A DNA stretch of 64,000 nt, taken from positions 1,674,001 through 1,738,000 of the forward strand of contig NZ_CP043498.1 in assembly GCF_009498215.1 (NCBI RefSeq), given 5' to 3'. Origin of the DNA: Rhizobium grahamii (GTDB taxonomy: Bacteria; Pseudomonadota; Alphaproteobacteria; Rhizobiales; Rhizobiaceae). Shown here in pieces: positions 1-9,274 of this stretch. Position 1 is the first letter of the stretch. Each line of letters starts with the position of its first letter. A model generated the notes under the pieces. The model was not told the origin of the DNA, searched no databases, and saw nothing but the letters and a program-made list of their open reading frames with translations. The position numbers and the translations under genes are program-made.

Positions 1-783
1 GTCGGGCGCGCGCTTCGCGAATGGAAGGGCGGAAAGATATACGTCGCCACCAAGGTTCAGCCGACAGTCTGGCCGGATCCCAAGAATCGCAATCCTCCGG
101 TTCGAGGGCGTTTCCCATCGTGGCACCTTCGCGAGAACGTCGAGAACTCGCTGACGCGCCTAGGTGTCGAGCGCATCGATCTCTATCAGCTACACTCCTG
201 GGGTCCCGCAGGCCACGTGGAACTCGACTGGCTGGAAACGCTCAACGATCTCCGGGTGCAGGGCAAGATCGATCAGATCGGCATCTCATTGCGCGATAAC
301 GAACCCGACGAAGGCGTTGATGCCGCGAAGCTTGGCCTAGTGGCATCACAGCAGGTCATCTTCAACATGTTCGAGCAGCCCGCCCGCGAGCGACTGCTTC
401 CGGCCGCCAAGGAAACCGGGACGGCAATCATTGCTCGCGTGCCGCTCGACAGCGGCTCGCTCAGCGGGAAATGGACCGCCGACACCTATGCTGGGTGGAA
501 GCCGGGCTCGCAGCAGCACGACATGTTCAAAGGCGACCGCTTTGCGGAGACCCTGAGGCGCCTCGAAGCGCTGAAGGCCGAGATTGGCGACGGTCATGGT
601 GCACTGGCAGAAGTCGCGATGCGTTACGTACTGTCGCACGATGCCGTCAGCGTCATTATTCCCGGCATGAGTTCGATCCGTCATGTCGACATGAACATCG
701 ACTGTTCTGATGGCAGCAGGCTTCCTGAAGAGCTGATCGAGCGGCTGCGCTCTCACACCTGGGTCAGGAATTACTACCGATGA
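1..783 (+). CDS. aldo/keto reductase, 5'-truncated by window edge
   Basis: The open frame enters from the left edge with no start codon in view, so about 260 C-terminal residues are present. The visible barrel segments include YVATKVQPT, a strand and loop reading RIDLYQLHSWG, and the helix LNDLRVQGKIDQIGIS. All three are typical of NAD(P)H-dependent aldo/keto reductases (AKR TIM barrel), and the LH of YQLHSW corresponds to the family's active-site His strand. The catalytic Asp and Tyr should lie upstream of the window. The stop codon overlaps the start of the next gene (ATGA), so the two are probably translated together. The substrate cannot be told from sequence; sugar or small-aldehyde reduction is the general expectation. 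Confidence 0.85.
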   Translation, partial: VGRALREWKGGKIYVATKVQPTVWPDPKNRNPPVRGRFPSWHLRENVENSLTRLGVERIDLYQLHSWGPAGHVELDWLETLNDLRVQGKIDQIGISLRDNEPDEGVDAAKLGLVASQQVIFNMFEQPARERLLPAAKETGTAIIARVPLDSGSLSGKWTADTYAGWKPGSQQHDMFKGDRFAETLRRLEALKAEIGDGHGALAEVAMRYVLSHDAVSVIIPGMSSIRHVDMNIDCSDGSRLPEELIERLRSHTWVRNYYR

Positions 784-1469
784 CCCAAGCGATCGAACTG
801 CTTCGGCCATCGCAAATCCGGGCGGCATTCGAGGCACGGTCTCTCGTCTACCTGCCTCTCGGCACCATCGAATGGCATTGCGAACATCTTCCTGTCGGGC
901 TCGACGCGCTGACGGCATACGGCATCTGCAGCAAGGCAGCGGAAAAGACCGGAGGGCTCGTTTGGCCCACCCTCTACTACGGCACTGGTGGCGATCACGG
1001 GGAGTATCCCTGGACCGTAATGATGGAAGGCTCCGAAGAACTCGAAGTGCTACTGCGCAAGACCTTCAGCAGGCTCGCCACACTTGGCGTTCGCCGCGCG
1101 GTGCTGTTCTCCGGCCACTTCGCCGATGGGCAGTTGGAAATGATCGATCGGCTAGCGGCCGAAGCGAGTGGGCACCTCGGGATTTCCGTCGTGGCGACAG
1201 CAGTCAACCGTTTCGATGTCGTTGGCTTTCCGCCGGATCACGCTGGGAAGTTCGAGACGACGCTCCTCGCGGGTCTGCATCCGGACACGATCGATCTTAG
1301 CGCTCTGCCGGATATCGAGTCGGGAGACGACAGGCGCGACCGTCATGATCCCGCCAGCCCGCTCTGGGGCGTGATCGGTGCCGATCCCCGCAACGCAAAC
1401 CTTTCAGAAGGGTCACGGCTCGTCGAGGAGATTGCCGTGAGACTGGCAGCTATGGCGACCGATGCTTGA
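780..1469 (+). CDS. creatininase-family amidohydrolase
   Basis: This 229-residue protein has the creatininase metal-binding signature near its N-terminus: E31, H33, H36 and D42 in GTIEWHCEHLPVGLD. A second His sits in the FSGHFADGQ segment, which corresponds to the family's NGHGGN motif. Members hydrolyse cyclic amides such as creatinine or act on related small substrates with two divalent metal ions, and the exact substrate here is unknown. Length is close to the usual 230-260. It overlaps the preceding reductase by four bases and is followed 57 bases later by the sterol-desaturase-like gene, which suggests one operon. Many rhizobial homologues sit in carbohydrate clusters, so a non-creatinine substrate is likely (inference). 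Confidence 0.85.
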   Translation: MTQAIELLRPSQIRAAFEARSLVYLPLGTIEWHCEHLPVGLDALTAYGICSKAAEKTGGLVWPTLYYGTGGDHGEYPWTVMMEGSEELEVLLRKTFSRLATLGVRRAVLFSGHFADGQLEMIDRLAAEASGHLGISVVATAVNRFDVVGFPPDHAGKFETTLLAGLHPDTIDLSALPDIESGDDRRDRHDPASPLWGVIGADPRNANLSEGSRLVEEIAVRLAAMATDA

Positions 1470-1526
1470 ACGCCTACCGCATGTGCTGCGCAACCGAAGA
1501 ATTCGCTATAGCCTAGGGAGAGAGAA

Positions 1527-2543
1527 ATGAATGATCTTGAATACGGTACGCGCGACAAGCGCGGCGATTGGCGTCCGAAGGACCCATTGAAGGTGGGTCC
1601 GCTCCTCGACTTCCCGTGGAGCCCGATTCGCGTCCTTAAATGGTTGCCCGCCTACTTCTTCCCATGGAATGTCACGTTTATGGCCGTGGGCGCCCTGTTC
1701 TGGTTCTTTCTCACGCCAAGCCGGGAGACCTTGCAGACCTTGAGCTGGGACTGGCCGCTCCTGCTCCTCCTCCGTAATTCCGCGCTTATCCTGGCGCTAT
1801 ACGGCGCGCTTGAGCTGCACCTCTACATCAGGCGCGCGCAGGGCAACCGTTTCAAGTTCAATGGCAAGTTTCCATCCGAACAGCCGTCGAGCGTGTTCTG
1901 GTTCAAGAGCCAGTCTGTCGATAACGCGCTGCGCACATTCGGAACAGGCCTGCCGATCTGGACCGCCTATGAGGTCCTCATGCTCTGGTGCTGGGCGAAC
2001 GGATACGGGCCTTGGGTGGTCCTCGGCGACCACCCAATCTGGCTGGCCACCTTCGCCCTGGTGCTGCCGCTGATACACGAGGTCCACTTCTTCTGCATTC
2101 ACCGCCTGATCCACGTGCCGATCCTCTATAAATGGGTTCACTCGGTGCATCACAACTCGGTCAACCCGAGCCCGTGGTCTGCGCTGTCGATGCATCCTGT
2201 CGAGCATCTGCTCTACTGGTCCGATGTCCTGATCCATCTGGTGATCCCGTCGCATCCGTTACTCGTTCTCTACCACCTGCAGATCACCGGAACAGGCGCC
2301 GTGATCGGGCACGTCGGCTTCGACAAGGTGGAGGCCGGACAGGAAGGTGCCGTGGATACGCATGCCTATGCCCACTACCTCCACCACAAGTATTTCGAGG
2401 TGAACTATGCCGACGGCATGCTGCCGATCGACAAGTGGATCGGCACCTGGCACGACGGCACCAAGGATGGCGACCGCATGATGCAGGAGCGATACAAGAA
2501 GAAGGTCGAGAAGATGAACCGGGGCGCCGCCGAGCAGAACTGA
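1527..2543 (+). CDS. sterol desaturase / fatty acid hydroxylase family membrane protein
   Basis: A 338-residue integral membrane protein of the fatty-acid hydroxylase superfamily. Hydrophobic spans lie around residues 40-100 and 140-190. The di-iron histidine boxes follow: HEVHFFCIHRLIH (HxxH plus HxxxH spacing), HSVHHN, and HYLHHKYFEVNYAD near the C-terminus. These proteins use a non-haem di-iron centre to hydroxylate or desaturate lipids with O2. The start is supported by a GGGAGAG ribosome-binding site. A rho-independent terminator lies about 25 bases after the stop. The lipid substrate is unknown and its pairing with a creatininase-like gene is unusual. Confidence 0.88.
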   Translation: MNDLEYGTRDKRGDWRPKDPLKVGPLLDFPWSPIRVLKWLPAYFFPWNVTFMAVGALFWFFLTPSRETLQTLSWDWPLLLLLRNSALILALYGALELHLYIRRAQGNRFKFNGKFPSEQPSSVFWFKSQSVDNALRTFGTGLPIWTAYEVLMLWCWANGYGPWVVLGDHPIWLATFALVLPLIHEVHFFCIHRLIHVPILYKWVHSVHHNSVNPSPWSALSMHPVEHLLYWSDVLIHLVIPSHPLLVLYHLQITGTGAVIGHVGFDKVEAGQEGAVDTHAYAHYLHHKYFEVNYADGMLPIDKWIGTWHDGTKDGDRMMQERYKKKVEKMNRGAAEQN

Positions 2544-2569
2544 TCGGCCCCGATTGGCTTCGACATGCA

Positions 2570-2601
2570 AAGAAGGCCGCGATAACCGCGGCCTTCTTTT
2601 T
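2570..2601 (+). terminator. rho-independent terminator
   Basis: Perfect 12-bp stem (AAGAAGGCCGCG / CGCGGCCTTCTT) with a 5-base loop ATAAC, running into five T residues on the plus strand. It ends the sterol-desaturase transcript. It sits between convergent genes and the minus-strand side is also moderately T-rich, so it may work in both directions. Confidence 0.9.
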
Positions 2602-2623
2602 GTCCTGTCGTCCTGGAGTGGTC

Positions 2624-3793
2624 TCAGCGCTTGGAGTTGAAGTTGATCCACGCTGCGTTTGATGCCGACGACGCCAGACAGGCCTCGATGAACTGCATCC
2701 CATCGACGCCGTCATCGACCGTTGCGAAGACCGGATCCGCGAGGCCGGACGTGCATCCGCCACGGATCGCCGCTGCGGCATCTCGATAGACATTGCCAAA
2801 GGCCTCGAAATAACCTTCCGGATGCCCCGCGGGAATCCGGCTCAGACGCTGGGCGTACGGCGACGTTCCCGCCGCGGCCCTCTGAATGATTTGTCGAGGC
2901 TTTCCAAGCGGCGAGTGAAGGAGCGCATCGGGATCCATCTGCGACCACTCGAGGCCGCCAAGGGAGCCAAAGATCCGAATTCTCAGGCCGTTTTCAGGAC
3001 CGAGCGCGATCCCGCTAACCCACAGAATCCCGCGCGCACCGCCGGCGAACCGAAGAAGAACTTGCGCATGATCATCGACCCGACGGCCTTCAACAAGCGA
3101 CGCAAGATCAGCAGAGAGCTCGTCCAGCTCCAACCCTGAGACAGTTCGCGCGAGATGCCAGGCGTGGGTGCCGATGTCGGCAATGACGCCCGCGCCTGCT
3201 TGAGACGGGTCCGTACGCCACGAGGCCTGCTTGTTGGAAGTTTTCTCGACCGCTTCGGCCATCCAGCCTGATGGGTATTCGACCTGTACCGATCTTATCT
3301 CGCCGAGCTCGCCTGTGGCGACCATTTGCCTGGCCTGCCTGACCATCGCGTAGGCGGAATAGTTGTGCGTCAGGAAGAACATCTTGCCCGATGCGTCGAC
3401 CGCTTGCTTCAGAGCGATGGCCTCCTCGAGCGAAGCCGTCAGCGGCTTGTCGCAGATCACGTGGATCCCGGCTGCGAGGAACGCCTTGGCGGCGGGCGCG
3501 TGCAAGTGATTGGGCGTGACGATCGAGACGACTTCGATGCCATCCTCACGGGCAGCTTCTGCCCTCGCCATCTCGGAGAAGTCGCCGTAGCAGCGCGCCG
3601 GGTCGATGCCGAGATCGGCACCCGAGGCTTTCGATATCTCCGGGTTGGACGAAAAGGCTCCCGCGGAGAGCGTGTAGTTTCCGTCGAGCCTCGCTGCCAA
3701 GCGATGCGGTCCGCCGATCAGGGAACCTCTGCCCCCGCCCACCATTCCAAGCCTCAACGGCCTCTGTGTCGCCGGATTGCTATAGCCACCCAT
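2624..3793 (-). CDS. Gfo/Idh/MocA-family oxidoreductase
   Basis: 389 residues, NAD(P)-dependent dehydrogenase of the glucose-fructose oxidoreductase/inositol dehydrogenase/MocA family. The N-terminal Rossmann fold starts at LGMVGGGRGSLIG. The conserved CDKPLT (EKP-type) motif is near residue 115, and the C-terminal substrate domain contains DIGTHAWHLA with the catalytic Asp and His. The extended glycine-rich nucleotide loop (GGGRGSLIGGPHR) is shared with the protein at 51779, so the two are probably paralogues. It is the last gene of the minus-strand operon behind the LacI regulator at 9275. A role in oxidising a sugar or cyclitol imported by the adjacent ABC system is inferred. Confidence 0.88.
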   Translation of the reverse strand: MGGYSNPATQRPLRLGMVGGGRGSLIGGPHRLAARLDGNYTLSAGAFSSNPEISKASGADLGIDPARCYGDFSEMARAEAAREDGIEVVSIVTPNHLHAPAAKAFLAAGIHVICDKPLTASLEEAIALKQAVDASGKMFFLTHNYSAYAMVRQARQMVATGELGEIRSVQVEYPSGWMAEAVEKTSNKQASWRTDPSQAGAGVIADIGTHAWHLARTVSGLELDELSADLASLVEGRRVDDHAQVLLRFAGGARGILWVSGIALGPENGLRIRIFGSLGGLEWSQMDPDALLHSPLGKPRQIIQRAAAGTSPYAQRLSRIPAGHPEGYFEAFGNVYRDAAAAIRGGCTSGLADPVFATVDDGVDGMQFIEACLASSASNAAWINFNSKR

Positions 3794-3826
3794 CGTCGTC
3801 CTCCTTTGCGATATAGCTGAAATAGA

Positions 3827-3857
3827 AAAGCTGCCCCGCAGGAAGCAGAGCAGCTTT
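3827..3857 (-). terminator. intercistronic stem-loop after binding-protein gene
   Basis: AAAGCTGC and GCAGCTTT form an 8-bp stem around a 15-base loop. On the minus strand it is followed by TCTATTT. It lies between the binding-protein gene and the last oxidoreductase gene and could partly terminate transcription or stabilise the upstream mRNA, a common arrangement for abundant binding proteins. Confidence 0.5.
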
Positions 3858-3873
3858 CGAACTTTCGAGTGTA

Positions 3874-4848
3874 TTAGCGTACGCCTGCTTCGACGCCCTT
3901 CAGGGTCGCTTCGACGTTCGAAGAGTCGACGATAGCAGGACCGGTGAGGATCGGAACCGTCGGTGACTCCATCGCGTAATCGACATATGAGGCGAGCATG
4001 AAAACTGACAGGTAACCCTGCAGATAGCCCTGCTGATCGACCGCGAACATCTGCGTTCCGGTCTTGATGCGGTCAAGCATCGCCTTGTCGGTATTGAAAG
4101 ACCCTAGCTTCACGCGCTCGACCGCATTCGCCTGCTGAATCGCGATCGCCGCGCTGTCGGCGTCCTGGTTGCCCATGGTTACCACGGCATCGATCGCGTC
4201 ATCCTTCATGAGCGTAGCCTTGATCGCTTCCGAAACGGCGGTCTTGTCGCCGAAGCTCGTGGCGGGCAACGGAAGCTGTGTGGCCTTCGAACCTGCCTTG
4301 GTGACCTCGTCGATGATTCCCTTGCATCGTGCTTCAAGGTTCGCCGCACCCGGTACCGTGTTCACACAGAGAACGTTCTTCGCCTTATGCTCCGCGAGAT
4401 ACTTTCCGGCCGCCTGGCCCGCGACCAAGTCTTCGGTGCCGATGTAGTTGATGCTGCCGAGTTCCTTGGACTTATCAGTGCCGCCGGAATTGTAGAGCAG
4501 GATCGGGATTCCGGCGGCCTTGGCTGCCTTGTAGGCTTCATCCTGAGCGTCCGGCACCCAGTTCGGCGCGGCGATGCCGTCGACGCCCTGGCTGACAGCC
4601 GTGCGAATAAGCTGAGCGGCATCAGGGCCGATGTTGTCATAGGTCTGCAGCGCGAGGTAGTTCACGGTGCCGCCGCGAGCCTGCACGAGCTTGGCAGCGT
4701 CATCAATGCCACGCTTGACGATCGCGAAGAACGGATCGTCGGCCTTGCCGCCGACGATGGCGATGTTGGCAGCACTTGCAGAAACTGCTGTTCCGAGAAG
4801 AACGGCGGCAACCACGGTGCCCTTGAGAATGCGTTGGAAATTGATCAT
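3874..4848 (-). CDS. sugar ABC transporter substrate-binding protein
   Basis: 324 residues with an N-terminal Sec signal peptide (hydrophobic VVAAVLLGTAVSASA, cleavage expected after the ASA). A periplasmic-binding-protein type I fold of the RbsB/Peripla_BP_4 class follows. It begins IAIVGGKADDPFF and contains the ligand-loop motif GVDGIAAPN. It captures a sugar or polyol in the periplasm for the permease at 6015 and ATPase at 5197. The start has a GAGGAGGAAC ribosome-binding site. Stem-loops lie on both sides of the gene, consistent with differential expression of the binding protein within the operon. The ligand is unknown; operon context suggests a cyclitol-like compound. Confidence 0.92.
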   Translation of the reverse strand: MINFQRILKGTVVAAVLLGTAVSASAANIAIVGGKADDPFFAIVKRGIDDAAKLVQARGGTVNYLALQTYDNIGPDAAQLIRTAVSQGVDGIAAPNWVPDAQDEAYKAAKAAGIPILLYNSGGTDKSKELGSINYIGTEDLVAGQAAGKYLAEHKAKNVLCVNTVPGAANLEARCKGIIDEVTKAGSKATQLPLPATSFGDKTAVSEAIKATLMKDDAIDAVVTMGNQDADSAAIAIQQANAVERVKLGSFNTDKAMLDRIKTGTQMFAVDQQGYLQGYLSVFMLASYVDYAMESPTVPILTGPAIVDSSNVEATLKGVEAGVR

Positions 4849-5196
4849 CAGTTCCTCCTCCAGGTTCGGTGATGATATACTTCGACTGACTTAAATTGCC
4901 CTTGGCCAGTCCGGGTCCCGGAAAAGCATCGCACTGCAATTTCCGGAGCAATTCCTGATGTTTCGCCGATCGGCTGTGGCTGGCTCTCCTCCCTGCCCGA
5001 AATCCGTCCGGTTGTTCGTGAAGCAAACATTCATCGAGCACCGGGGCCGTTCAAGATTGTCGCTGATGCAAAACAATCAGCTTTTGAAGAATGTCACCCG
5101 AGTAGGATCCCGCCCTCATCAGGGCGAGCCCCAGCGTAACGAGGTCGGCCTTAAACCCGACCTCGTCAGATCTGCGAACTTTGCACTGGGGATGTT
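4849..5196 (-). other. 348-base gap with two stem-loops, no gene seen
   Basis: No convincing reading frame. Two hairpins stand close to the ATPase stop codon: a 10-bp stem at 5139-5148 with 5157-5166 (ACGAGGTCGG and its complement, 8-base loop), and a 6-bp stem at 5111-5116 with 5121-5126 (CGCCCT, CATC loop). Neither has a T-run, so they look more like mRNA-processing or stabilising structures between ATPase and binding-protein cistrons than terminators. The remaining ~250 bases could hold an internal promoter for the binding-protein gene, but I see no strong -35/-10 pair. Confidence 0.55.
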
Positions 5197-6006
5197 CTAG
5201 GCGACGGCGGCCGAGGCGATGTCTCTCTGGTGCGCCTCGATTTCCGCTTCGAGTTCCGCCATCTGCTCGCCACCCGCCATAAGGTCGGTGATCTCCTCAC
5301 GCGTCCGTTCGCCGCGCCGGAAATCCGCAGCAACCTCGCCGCGGATCAGCACCGCGAAGTGGTCGCCCACAGTCAATGCGTGAATGACCTGATGGGTGAT
5401 GAAGATGACGGCAAGGCCGCGTTTGCGGGCCTCGAGAATGATGCGGAGCACGTGCGCGGCTTCCTTGACGCCAAGCGCCGCCGTGGGCTCGTCGAGTATA
5501 AGGACACGGGCGCCGAAATGCACGGCACGTGCGATGGCGAGCGACTGCCTTTCGCCGCCCGAGAGACCACCGACGAGTCGGTCTCCATCATCGATGCGCG
5601 TGATCCCGAACTCCTGGACCGCCTTGACGGCAATGTCGTTCGCCCGACGACGGTCGTAGATGGTGAACGGCCCCCAGCGTCTCGTCGGCTCGGCACCGAC
5701 GAAGAACGATCGGCCGATGCTCATCAGCGGAAATGTGCCACCGAACTGGTGCACGGTCTGGATCCCGCGATCTGCCGCCTCGCGCGGGCTTGCGAACTGA
5801 ACCGCAGATCCATCCATGTGGATTTCGCCAGTGTTCGGTCGGTAAACGCCCGCGAGCGTCTTAATGAGAGTACTTTTGCCCGCGCCGTTGTCTCCGAGCA
5901 GACAGAGGACTTCGCCTGCGTGGACTTTGAGCGAGATGTTGTGGAGGACATCGATCGGCCCGAAGGACTTGTTCACTCCACGAAGTTCGAGAACTGGTGT
6001 GGTCAT
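5197..6006 (-). CDS. sugar ABC transporter ATP-binding protein (single domain)
   Basis: 269 residues, cytoplasmic ATPase subunit of a ribose-type importer. The Walker A loop is GDNGAGKST, the ABC signature is [14 protein letters not shown] and Walker B is [12 protein letters not shown]. It has only one ABC domain, unlike the ~500-residue double-domain RbsA proteins encoded at 48875 and 55950, so it is expected to act as a homodimer (FrcA-like). The open frame continues upstream across the permease gene, but the start chosen here (MTTPVLEL) matches the family N-terminus and lies 8 bases after the permease stop. C-terminal residues rich in Glu and Ala show no known motif. Confidence 0.92.
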   Translation of the reverse strand: MTTPVLELRGVNKSFGPIDVLHNISLKVHAGEVLCLLGDNGAGKSTLIKTLAGVYRPNTGEIHMDGSAVQFASPREAADRGIQTVHQFGGTFPLMSIGRSFFVGAEPTRRWGPFTIYDRRRANDIAVKAVQEFGITRIDDGDRLVGGLSGGERQSLAIARAVHFGARVLILDEPTAALGVKEAAHVLRIILEARKRGLAVIFITHQVIHALTVGDHFAVLIRGEVAADFRRGERTREEITDLMAGGEQMAELEAEIEAHQRDIASAAVA

Positions 6007-6014
6007 GGTGAAGC

Positions 6015-7064
6015 TCACTTCTTCTTGAGGGTCAGGGCCATGCGGCGGAATGTGTTGTTCATCAACACCGCGCCGAGCAGCATCACGCCAATAATCAAGC
6101 TCGACCAATTGCGGTCGAAATCGGTGAAGTAGATGCCCTGGTTCACGATCGCAAAGGTCAGCGTTCCGAAGAAGATGCCAACAATCGACCCGAACCCGCC
6201 AGTCAGGAGCACGCCGCCTACGACCACCGCGATGATCGAGTTGAAGATGTAGGTCATCCCGGCCGAAACCTGAGCGGAATTGAACAGGATCGCCTGGCAC
6301 ATGCCGACGAACGAAGCGCTGACCGAAGACAGCACGAAGAGAAAGACCGTCAGCTTCTCAGTCGGGATACCTGCGTTGCGGGCACTGACCCGGTCGCCGC
6401 CCATAGCGAAGATCCAGTTCCCGTAGCGTGAGAAGTGGACGAAGAAGATGTAAACTGCAGTCAGGCCGAGCCACCACAGGATGATGTTCTGGAAGGTGCC
6501 ACCGATGAATTGGCCGAACAGAAACTTGGCAATCGGATCGGCATTCACCGGAACGCTCGTCGTTCCAGTAATCAGAACGGACACGCCGAGCACTATCCCC
6601 TGCATCGCGAAGAGTGTTCCGAGCGTGATGATCAGGGATGGCACGGCGGTGCGGATCGCGATGTAGCCGTTGATAAGGCCCACCACGAGACCGACGCTCA
6701 GCGAGCCAACTATGCCGACCCAGATCGGAAGCCCGTAGTGGCCGGAAAGGATCGCGACTGTCATCGACCCGGCTGGGATCATGGCGCCGATCGAGATGTC
6801 TAGTTCACCTGCGATCATCAGCAGACCAACTGGAATCGCGATGATGCCGAGGTTACAGGCGACGTTCAGCCAGCTTGCGGCTCCGGACGGCTCCAAGAAC
6901 TTGGTGCTGCCGAAAATGACGAAGAACAGCAATACGGCGACCAGCCCTAGAAGCGCTCCCGCCTCAGGGCGGCGCAACAGGTTGCCCAACGTTGAGCCGC
7001 TAGGGGCAGCCTGCGGTTTCTCTGCTGTGATCTTCTGCCCTACCGAAAGGGTTTGGTTTGCCAT
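6015..7064 (-). CDS. sugar ABC transporter permease
   Basis: 349 residues, RbsC/BPD_transp_2-type inner-membrane permease with about 8-10 hydrophobic spans. Landmarks are [15 protein letters not shown] (the conserved substrate-path motif after the second span), the cytoplasmic EAA-like loop [13 protein letters not shown], and [26 protein letters not shown] near the C-terminus. It ends in three lysines and is followed after 8 bases by its ATPase. With the binding protein at 3874 it forms one complete importer. Confidence 0.92.
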   Translation of the reverse strand: MANQTLSVGQKITAEKPQAAPSGSTLGNLLRRPEAGALLGLVAVLLFFVIFGSTKFLEPSGAASWLNVACNLGIIAIPVGLLMIAGELDISIGAMIPAGSMTVAILSGHYGLPIWVGIVGSLSVGLVVGLINGYIAIRTAVPSLIITLGTLFAMQGIVLGVSVLITGTTSVPVNADPIAKFLFGQFIGGTFQNIILWWLGLTAVYIFFVHFSRYGNWIFAMGGDRVSARNAGIPTEKLTVFLFVLSSVSASFVGMCQAILFNSAQVSAGMTYIFNSIIAVVVGGVLLTGGFGSIVGIFFGTLTFAIVNQGIYFTDFDRNWSSLIIGVMLLGAVLMNNTFRRMALTLKKK

Positions 7065-7128
7065 GGGATTTCCTCCTCCCCGATGATGGGCGCGTCGGTT
7101 AGTTGTCCGAGGCGCCGCCTTCAGTGTC

Positions 7129-7170
7129 GGGCGTCCAACGCCCTTGTCTCGCGGCCGTCCTTCCGGCCGC
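7129..7170 (-). other. pair of intercistronic stem-loops
   Basis: Two adjacent hairpins lie between the isomerase stop and the permease start: GCGGCCG/CGGCCGC (7151-7157 with 7164-7170) and GGGCGT/ACGCCC (7129-7134 with 7138-7143). No T-run follows either. They probably influence mRNA stability or partial readthrough inside the operon. Confidence 0.45.
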
Positions 7171-7175
7171 TATTG

Positions 7176-8021
7176 TCATGCAAGCTCGTTTGCTACTGCT
7201 TCGCTGATAAACTGGAAGCTCTTGCGAACACTGTCTTCGAGATGCGGGTCCGCGTGTACGGATGGCGCGAAAGGTTCGAAGGAATAGGCGCCTTTGTAGC
7301 CGAGCGCCTCGAGTGCGCGGATCTGCGCGATATTGTCGAGGCGGTCACGGTCGTCGACGAGGATACGGTGACCGTCCTGCATGGCATCGGGCGCTACCGT
7401 AGGATCGACGACGCCCGAAATGTGCACAATCCCGGTCATCTCCGGGAAGTACTCGGTTTCGCCTGCCAGAAAGTGATGAAACGTGTCGTGGACGAGCCGG
7501 AAGTGATCGTTGCCGCCAACGGCCGCGATGGTGTCGACCGCCTCGCGCTTTAGACGTAGCGACGATGTCGTGAAACCGAGCGGCTCGACGAGAGCCTTCA
7601 ATCCGGCCGACCGCAACAGCGGAAGAACTTCGGACAGGGCATGACGAAGATCGGCCAGCCGCTTTTCGTCTGGCTCCTGGCGCCCGTCATTGCTCGGGAT
7701 CAGACTGATGGTCTCAGCACCGGACGCCTTGGCCTGTTCGATGAGCAGCGCGATCTTTTCCTTCATCGCCGCGGACCAGCGATTGAACCCATACGCCTCC
7801 GAAAGACCCAGGAGCTTCAGGCCGCGGTCGCGTGCATATGCACCGATGGCCGCAGGTGCTTCACCATCGAAGAACACCCTCGTGGTCAACTCCTTGTCAG
7901 CGAGGTCGTTGCGCAGTTCGACGCCCTTGCAGCCAAGCCGGGCTGCAAGGTCGATAAACTCGCGGCTGCTCAGCCTGGGAGCGGTGATGTGGTTGAGGGC
8001 GAAGCTGATATCGGCAGTCAC
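7176..8021 (-). CDS. TIM-barrel sugar isomerase/epimerase (IolI/IolE-like)
   Basis: 281 residues of the xylose-isomerase-like TIM-barrel family (AP_endonuc_2). The N-terminal strand is ISFALNHI, followed by GCKGVELRND (metal-site Glu region), EPLGF, and VHDTFHHFLA with HISGV toward the C-terminus. A GTG start (reading as MTADISF) is chosen because GAGGAG lies 7 bases upstream, and the longer frame upstream runs across the next gene. The family includes inosose dehydratase IolE, inosose isomerase IolI and hydroxypyruvate isomerase. The flanking IolG-like dehydrogenase favours a keto-inositol substrate (inference). Confidence 0.85.
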   Translation of the reverse strand: MTADISFALNHITAPRLSSREFIDLAARLGCKGVELRNDLADKELTTRVFFDGEAPAAIGAYARDRGLKLLGLSEAYGFNRWSAAMKEKIALLIEQAKASGAETISLIPSNDGRQEPDEKRLADLRHALSEVLPLLRSAGLKALVEPLGFTTSSLRLKREAVDTIAAVGGNDHFRLVHDTFHHFLAGETEYFPEMTGIVHISGVVDPTVAPDAMQDGHRILVDDRDRLDNIAQIRALEALGYKGAYSFEPFAPSVHADPHLEDSVRKSFQFISEAVANELA

Positions 8022-8056
8022 GTGGTATCTCCTCGAAATTTTCTCTTGCACGAAAG

Positions 8057-9064
8057 CTATTGGTAAAGCGTCGGTTTTGATGGCGTTTCGATCTCCACAC
8101 GCACTCTTTCCGACAGGCCTCGCAGCGCCGCCTGAGCAACGACCGTCGCGTAATATCCATCCCACGCGCTGGCAGCGATGGCAGACGGCCGACCGGTCCG
8201 CACGAAATCGACGAATGCCTTGTTCTGTAGGCGATAGGCCTCCGAAAACCGTAGCCTCCAATCTTCCGGATACCGCTCGAAGGATGACAGCCCGCTGTTA
8301 TAACGAGCATCAACCGGAGCGCTGAGCGATACCGATCCTTCGTCGCCAACGAGTTCGCCGCGGATATCATAGCCGTAGGACGCGTTGTTGTGGACTTCGA
8401 TACTGGCGAGCTGTCCAGAAGTGGTCTCCAGAACCATGAACACGAACGCTCCAGTAGTCGACGCATCGGACGAACTGGGCTGGAAGACCGTGATCGCCTT
8501 GTAGTCCGTGCCGAGTATTGACCTGATAACGTCGAACTCATGCGGCGCCGCGTTCGTGATCGACATCTGCCCGGTGAAGTTGGCAGGCACGCGAACGCTT
8601 CTGTGACAGTTGTGCATGATCAGCGGGCGGCCGACCCTGCCACCGTTCAGGGCGGCGCACATAGCCTGATAGGAAGGATCGAACCGACGCATGAAGCCGA
8701 GCTGGACAGTTCGGATGCCTCGCGAAACCTCGGCATCGACAACGCTGCGACACTCTTCCGGGCTTTGCGACAAAGGCTTCTCACAAAGGACGGGCTTCCC
8801 CGCGTCGATCGACGCCAGACACAGCGAAGCATGCGTTTCGTCAGGGCTGGCGACGAGGATTGCGTCAACATCGTCTCGACGAATGACATCGCGGGGATCA
8901 GTGGAAACGTCCAGTGCGCCACACTCGTCAGCGACCGACTTAGCACGGTCACGCGACGCGTCACAAACCACCTGCAAAACAGCTCCACCGATATCCTGGG
9001 CAACGATGCGTGCGTGGTCAGCGCCCATAATGCCCGCGCCAATGACAGCAACCCGAACAGACAT
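8057..9064 (-). CDS. IolG-like inositol/sugar dehydrogenase (Gfo/Idh/MocA family)
   Basis: 335 residues. The Rossmann motif is GAGIMGADHARI. CEKPLS carries the catalytic Lys, and the NAAPHEFDVIRSIL helix holds the His of the Asp/His pair, close to the HEIDVLRW segment of the IolG at 44750. The start at MSVRVAVIG has GGAGGCG upstream. It is the first gene of the operon reading toward the window start and lies 210 bases from the divergent LacI regulator. The likely reaction is NAD+-dependent oxidation of a ring hydroxyl of myo-inositol or a related cyclitol. The precise substrate is an inference from neighbours. Confidence 0.87.
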   Translation of the reverse strand: MSVRVAVIGAGIMGADHARIVAQDIGGAVLQVVCDASRDRAKSVADECGALDVSTDPRDVIRRDDVDAILVASPDETHASLCLASIDAGKPVLCEKPLSQSPEECRSVVDAEVSRGIRTVQLGFMRRFDPSYQAMCAALNGGRVGRPLIMHNCHRSVRVPANFTGQMSITNAAPHEFDVIRSILGTDYKAITVFQPSSSDASTTGAFVFMVLETTSGQLASIEVHNNASYGYDIRGELVGDEGSVSLSAPVDARYNSGLSSFERYPEDWRLRFSEAYRLQNKAFVDFVRTGRPSAIAASAWDGYYATVVAQAALRGLSERVRVEIETPSKPTLYQ

Positions 9065-9274
9065 TTCGCCTCCCGCGAACATGAGATGTTACCCGTAACC
9101 CAGGCGCGTCCTCCCAACGCAAACCTGCTTGATGAAACATTCGTACAAGAACGGAATAAACATTCCACAATGAGGCTGATTGATTTCAATCAGCTTACAT
9201 GTAGTGATCCTCCAAGACATGGGGAGAAGGCGCTGCTTTCCACGTAAGCAAGTCTGCCGCCGGGATGAAATAAA
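9065..9274. promoter_or_regulatory. divergent control region with candidate LacI operators
   Basis: Shared upstream region of the dehydrogenase operon (minus) and the LacI gene (plus). It holds a perfect inverted repeat GCTGATTG-ATTT-CAATCAGC (9175-9194) and a smaller one, GGAAT-AAAC-ATTCC (9153-9166). Either could be the operator of the adjacent LacI protein. The position between divergent regulator and operon is the main support. Confidence 0.6.
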
